Source: Spirochaetales bacterium
Lineage (GTDB): Bacteria > Spirochaetota > Spirochaetia > DTKZ01
Direction of reading: 5' to 3'
DNA length: 7,429 nt
Assembly: GCA_031266855.1 (NCBI GenBank)
Contig: JAISAF010000355.1
Location: 1 to 7,429, forward strand
The notes beneath the pieces were generated by a model. It made no database searches. It saw nothing but the letters and a program-made list of their open reading frames with translations, and had not been told where the DNA came from. Position numbers and translations under genes: made by a program. This document shows, one piece after another, positions 6,101 through 7,429 of this stretch (position 1 is its first letter; the number at the start of each line of letters is the position of its first letter).

Positions 6101-6923
6101 TTTGCAGCGGCTGCGGCGGCCCCGGTCTTTTAAGAACACAATGAAGGCTTCTGTCATGGATAGCTGGAAATTCCTGTCTGGATTTGAGGATATTCATGCC
6201 GCCGCGGAAATACTTTTTACCTATTCCATTCTTCAATCCCTGGAAGATGTTTCCCTTTTTGACGAATGGTCGCTGAACCACGAAATGACAAAGTTTTTTA
6301 TCAGGCAAGACTGCGGCATTGAACGGGCGGAGCCTCTTTGCCTGCTTCTGAAAATACTTCTTCACCACGGCGGCTGGTATGATACAGTAAAAAAGTTCAA
6401 CACCGTATCCCGGCCGGAAAGGGCTTTGGAATATCTTTTCAATGATACGGATGTCCAGCGCTACACGGGCGTCAACACCTTCGAGGGCGAGGTCTACTTC
6501 AACAAAGAAGGCTTTCTGTCGCTTGTCTGGTGGCTTGGCGCTATCGCCCTGATCCGCAAGCCCTCGGCGGGGGATTCCGCAGGAGAGAAGTATTTCCGGG
6601 AATCCGGGGAGCTGGTTTTTATAAGCGCGTGGCTTGCCGCCTACGAAACGGCGGAATATAAGCTGCACCGCCTGTTTGAAGGAAGGGCGAAAAAGAAGCC
6701 AGCGGGGAAGAAGCCGGGCGCAAAGAAATCCGGGACAAAAAAACCTGTGGCGAAGAAACCGGGCGCGAAGAAGCCAGCCAAAAAGGAAGTGGAGAAAAAA
6801 ACGCGCAGCCGTACCAGGCCCGCGCCCAGGGATACGGAAAAAAGCGCGGAAAAGAAGAATCCGCGGATTCGCACAGCCCGGAAGAAAAGCCGGAACCAGG
6901 AAGAAAAACCGGAAAGCCGGTAA
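3189..6923 (+). CDS. Large GH13 (alpha-amylase family) protein with unassigned N- and C-terminal regions and Lys-rich tail
   Basis: A 1244-residue protein, about twice the usual amylase length. Residues 1-290 are mostly helical and match nothing I recognise. The GH13 barrel runs from about 291 to 735. Region I is DMVPNHT (Asp401, Asn405, His406), region II IIRFDAAMTL (Arg519, nucleophile Asp521), and region III LLLAEAFW (acid/base Glu586). Region IV is FVNFMNNPDEE with candidate Asp647, where Pro replaces the usual His. GHGQVEGFTEKYGMEYRR follows. A beta-rich part (about 745-860) and a helical part (about 870-1165) come next, then a tail of six KKPxx-type pentads and a mixed basic end (1168-1244). 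No signal peptide or membrane segment, so cytoplasmic. Lying after malQ, it probably acts on alpha-glucans; whether it is a hydrolase, branching enzyme or transferase cannot be decided. The pattern is closer to a distinct GH13 group than to classical amylases. Codon use becomes more C-ending towards the 3' end. Confidence 0.85.
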   Translation: MSKLVLEREFHISRAARAKYAFDEALYGLEGNVVFSNFAAVRNFAAKINKKRNAAKHPEKAVRTGHLHAMGLIDEILHYVVKLYLKQQGPRVFSKALETVKAVAGGKDTADCMAFFIQAFPSMSVYRGELTLEEYLASETKGVPNQEIVLEEMLMLWLENDNPAFAPFGELFDDTDLRGRTHYQKIIGILKEFFETMPPFGPHNHFLVDMLKEPVVASPYSLQGQLEYIRTHWGYFLGDFLERLLRGMDLIREEDKMRGFAGGGSSEVYSYLGEGYGDEEFERFSLDRDWMPKVVLIAKSVLVWLDQLSRKYSRRIAALDAIPDEELDILADRGINGLWLIGLWERSPASRHIKELCGNPEAAASAYSLLDYNVSPGLGGWDALNNLRHRAGKRGIRLASDMVPNHTGIDSKWMVEHPDYFIQSSSPPFPSYSFNGENLHPDSDVGIFIEDHYYSREDAAVVFKRIHWPSGDTRYIYHGNDGTHMPWNDTAQLNFLLPEVREAVIQMIMHVARNFPIIRFDAAMTLAKRHFARLWYPEPGHGGDIPSRAERGLSKDEFNRMFPEEFWREVVDRVAAECPDTLLLAEAFWMMEGYFVRTLGMHRVYNSAFMNMLKKEENGKYRLTIKNTQEFDKDILKRFVNFMNNPDEETAIAQFGDGDKYFGVCTLMVTMPGLPMFGHGQVEGFTEKYGMEYRRAYRDEKPNRGLVERHEREIFPLLKKRYLFADVSDFLLYDLYDEHQHVNENVFAYSNRCADEKALVLYNNAYVSAWGWIRVSAAYREKDGKKLVQRSLADGFGLCFEEGRYCIFREQRSNLWFIRSSREIHERGLFINLRGYETQVFLDVYEVADDERGNYRKLAEVLDGMGMENIDASMREITFRPLYAALRQLLYDWYPSLKAALFELLAIRKNVSSRGKKETEAFITFSEADLEGFTAAARNFITQANTFSGRGIDCEKAAFSILDRLETSAKFLQRLRRPRSFKNTMKASVMDSWKFLSGFEDIHAAAEILFTYSILQSLEDVSLFDEWSLNHEMTKFFIRQDCGIERAEPLCLLLKILLHHGGWYDTVKKFNTVSRPERALEYLFNDTDVQRYTGVNTFEGEVYFNKEGFLSLVWWLGAIALIRKPSAGDSAGEKYFRESGELVFISAWLAAYETAEYKLHRLFEGRAKKKPAGKKPGAKKSGTKKPVAKKPGAKKPAKKEVEKKTRSRTRPAPRDTEKSAEKKNPRIRTARKKSRNQEEKPESR
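6693..6782 (+). repeat. Six 15-bp repeats encoding Lys-Lys-Pro pentads
   Basis: Within the GH13 gene, residues 1169-1198 read as six pentads: KKPAG, KKPGA, KKSGT, KKPVA, KKPGA, KKPAK. They resemble the PAKK-type tails of histone H1, AlgP and similar nucleic-acid-binding tails. The DNA repeats are degenerate (AAG and AAA are mixed), so they are not a freshly expanded tract. Confidence 0.9.
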
Positions 6924-6936
6924 GTGACCGTCTTCG

Positions 6937-7041
6937 GGCGCATTTTTGGGCCGCCCCAGGGCGGCCCAAAAACCGGGCTTTCCGTTCCAAGTCCTCGGAT
7001 TTGCCAATGCAAATCCTGTGGGCTTTCCACTACAATCCCTT
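6937..7041 (-). ncRNA. Structured repeat F, right copy (minus strand)
   Basis: Reverse-complement partner of the F repeat at 320-423. Read on the minus strand it starts AAGGGATTG, keeps GTGGAAAGCCC and ACGGAAAGCCC before its two hairpins, and ends GCGCC. Hairpin 1 (6997-7004/7009-7016) has the same stem as the left copy. Hairpin 2 (6943-6955/6960-6972) is a perfect 13-bp stem whose outer part is AAAAA/TTTTT and CCC/GGG instead of the left copy's GTTATCCGG/CCGGATAAC. Pairing is thus kept although the sequence changed. The 3' end lies 13 bp beyond the GH13 stop codon and converges on it. The GC-rich hairpin 2 could also protect or end the operon transcript, but there is no T-run after it. Confidence 0.5.
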
Positions 7042-7045
7042 GCGC

Positions 7046-7183
7046 GGCGGCAACTCAAAACCAAGCCACGGAATTGCCATAGGCAATTCCGTGGGTGCAT
7101 AATTGCTGTTCAGCAATTATGCACGTATAACTCAGGCGGTCGCAATTTTGAAACAAAATTGCGTGGTTTGCCACCAAGCGCGC
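7046..7183 (+). repeat. Hairpin-rich repeat A, right copy
   Basis: Same-orientation relative of 119-308. It starts GGCGGCAACTCA (left copy AGCGGCAGCTCA) and carries three perfect hairpins: CCACGGAATTGCC/GGCAATTCCGTGG (7066-7078/7082-7094), GTGCATAATTGCTG/CAGCAATTATGCAC (7095-7108/7111-7124) and CGCAATTTTG/CAAAATTGCG (7141-7150/7154-7163). CGTATAACTCAGGCGG (7124-7139) matches the left copy, and the end GTTTGCCACCAAGCGCGC (7166-7183) matches GTTCGCCGCT...GCGCGC there. The right copy corresponds to left hairpins H1, H2 and H5, lacking the H3-H4 stretch. The ends are again imperfect inverted repeats. Confidence 0.72.
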
Positions 7184-7249
7184 AGCGGCTAACATAAAGC
7201 CGTATAGGCGGGCCTGATGTCAGTCTGCGGGGAAAAGCTGTCAGCCGCT
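7184..7249. repeat. Inverted repeat between repeat A and the minus-strand gene
   Basis: AGCGGCTAAC (7184-7193) and GTCAGCCGCT (7240-7249) are inverted with one mismatch and 46 bases between them. The motif AGCGGCNRAC resembles the ends of the A repeats, so this may be a third, much smaller or degenerate member of the family. The right arm overlaps the stop codon of the minus-strand gene (7248-7250). The spacer holds no gene or clear hairpin. Confidence 0.45.
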
Positions 7250-7429
7250 AATCATCCACTATCCACTTGAAAGAGTCATCGGGACTGCCATTTTTCATTG
7301 TCGGGGGAGAAACAGACCAGTCTATAATTAGCGAATTCCATCCCCTTTTCAAAATCAGATTGATAATCATTCCCGCATTGTCGTCGTCAATTCCCGTTAT
7401 AACAGCGTCTTTATTCGCGTATGCATAGT
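7248..7429 (-). CDS. C-terminal fragment of an unidentified protein (runs off window end)
   Basis: On the minus strand a frame enters at the window edge and stays open for 59 codons to TAG at 7250-7248. The visible residues include ANKDAVITGIDDDNAGMIIN and end DDSFKWIVDD. The mix of charged and alternating hydrophobic residues (GMIINLILKRGWNSLIIDW) looks like a folded domain with beta-strands, not random translation. I do not recognise the family. Orientation is the same as the gene at 1-69 and opposite to the operon, so its 3' end converges with the operon across the repeat region. Confidence 0.6.
   Translation of the reverse strand, partial: YAYANKDAVITGIDDDNAGMIINLILKRGWNSLIIDWSVSPPTMKNGSPDDSFKWIVDD

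Noticed and set aside
6943..6972. Rho-independent terminator for the operon
   Set aside because: The 13-bp stem is strong but is not followed by a T-run on the plus strand; it is better explained as stem 2 of the minus-strand F repeat, though it may still affect transcript ends.
5844..7100. 418-codon minus-strand open frame opposite the GH13 gene
   Set aside because: It runs antisense through well-supported coding sequence and the repeat region, has low-complexity Phe/Arg-rich translation and no family signature.

Overview
This window looks like a piece of a spirochaete chromosome, most likely a Treponema-like organism (inferred, roughly 60% sure). The inference rests on the style of the three predicted proteins (a bifunctional-nuclease/UVR protein, a DPE2-like MalQ and a very long, unusual GH13 protein) and on the hairpin-rich intergenic repeats. 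No rRNA, tRNA or other taxonomic marker is present to settle it. Base composition is moderately GC-rich.

Layout: (1) positions 1-69 hold the first 23 codons of a minus-strand gene, with its own promoter-like sequence and ribosome binding site. (2) Positions 119-423 are a non-coding block made of a hairpin-rich repeat (here called A) followed by a 104-nt structured repeat (here called F). (3) After a short promoter region come three closely spaced plus-strand genes at 545-1111, 1145-3154 and 3189-6923, with gaps of 33 and 34 bp, almost certainly one operon. (4) Positions 6937-7183 repeat the F and A elements, with F now on the minus strand, so F faces inwards at both ends of the operon. (5) A short inverted repeat leads into the 3' end of another minus-strand gene (7248 to the window edge).

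The operon encodes a BFN-domain protein with a C-terminal UVR motif, a 4-alpha-glucanotransferase (MalQ, GH77), and a 1244-residue protein with a GH13 alpha-amylase-type catalytic core. The last has an unassigned N-terminal region, an unassigned C-terminal helical region and a Lys/Pro-rich histone-H1-like tail. MalQ and the GH13 protein probably act together on alpha-1,4-glucans or maltodextrins (storage polysaccharide turnover or remodelling). The role of the nuclease-like protein in this company is unclear.

The most interesting material is non-coding. Two composite A-F units flank the operon in inverted orientation. Their stems differ in sequence while base pairing is kept, and most of their hairpins share the same tip (TTGC...GCAA). 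This points to a conserved RNA and/or a family of small mobile hairpin elements rather than random palindromes. Secondary points are a nine-G tract near the end of malQ that could slip, and a GH13 region IV in which the usual His-Asp is Pro-Asp.
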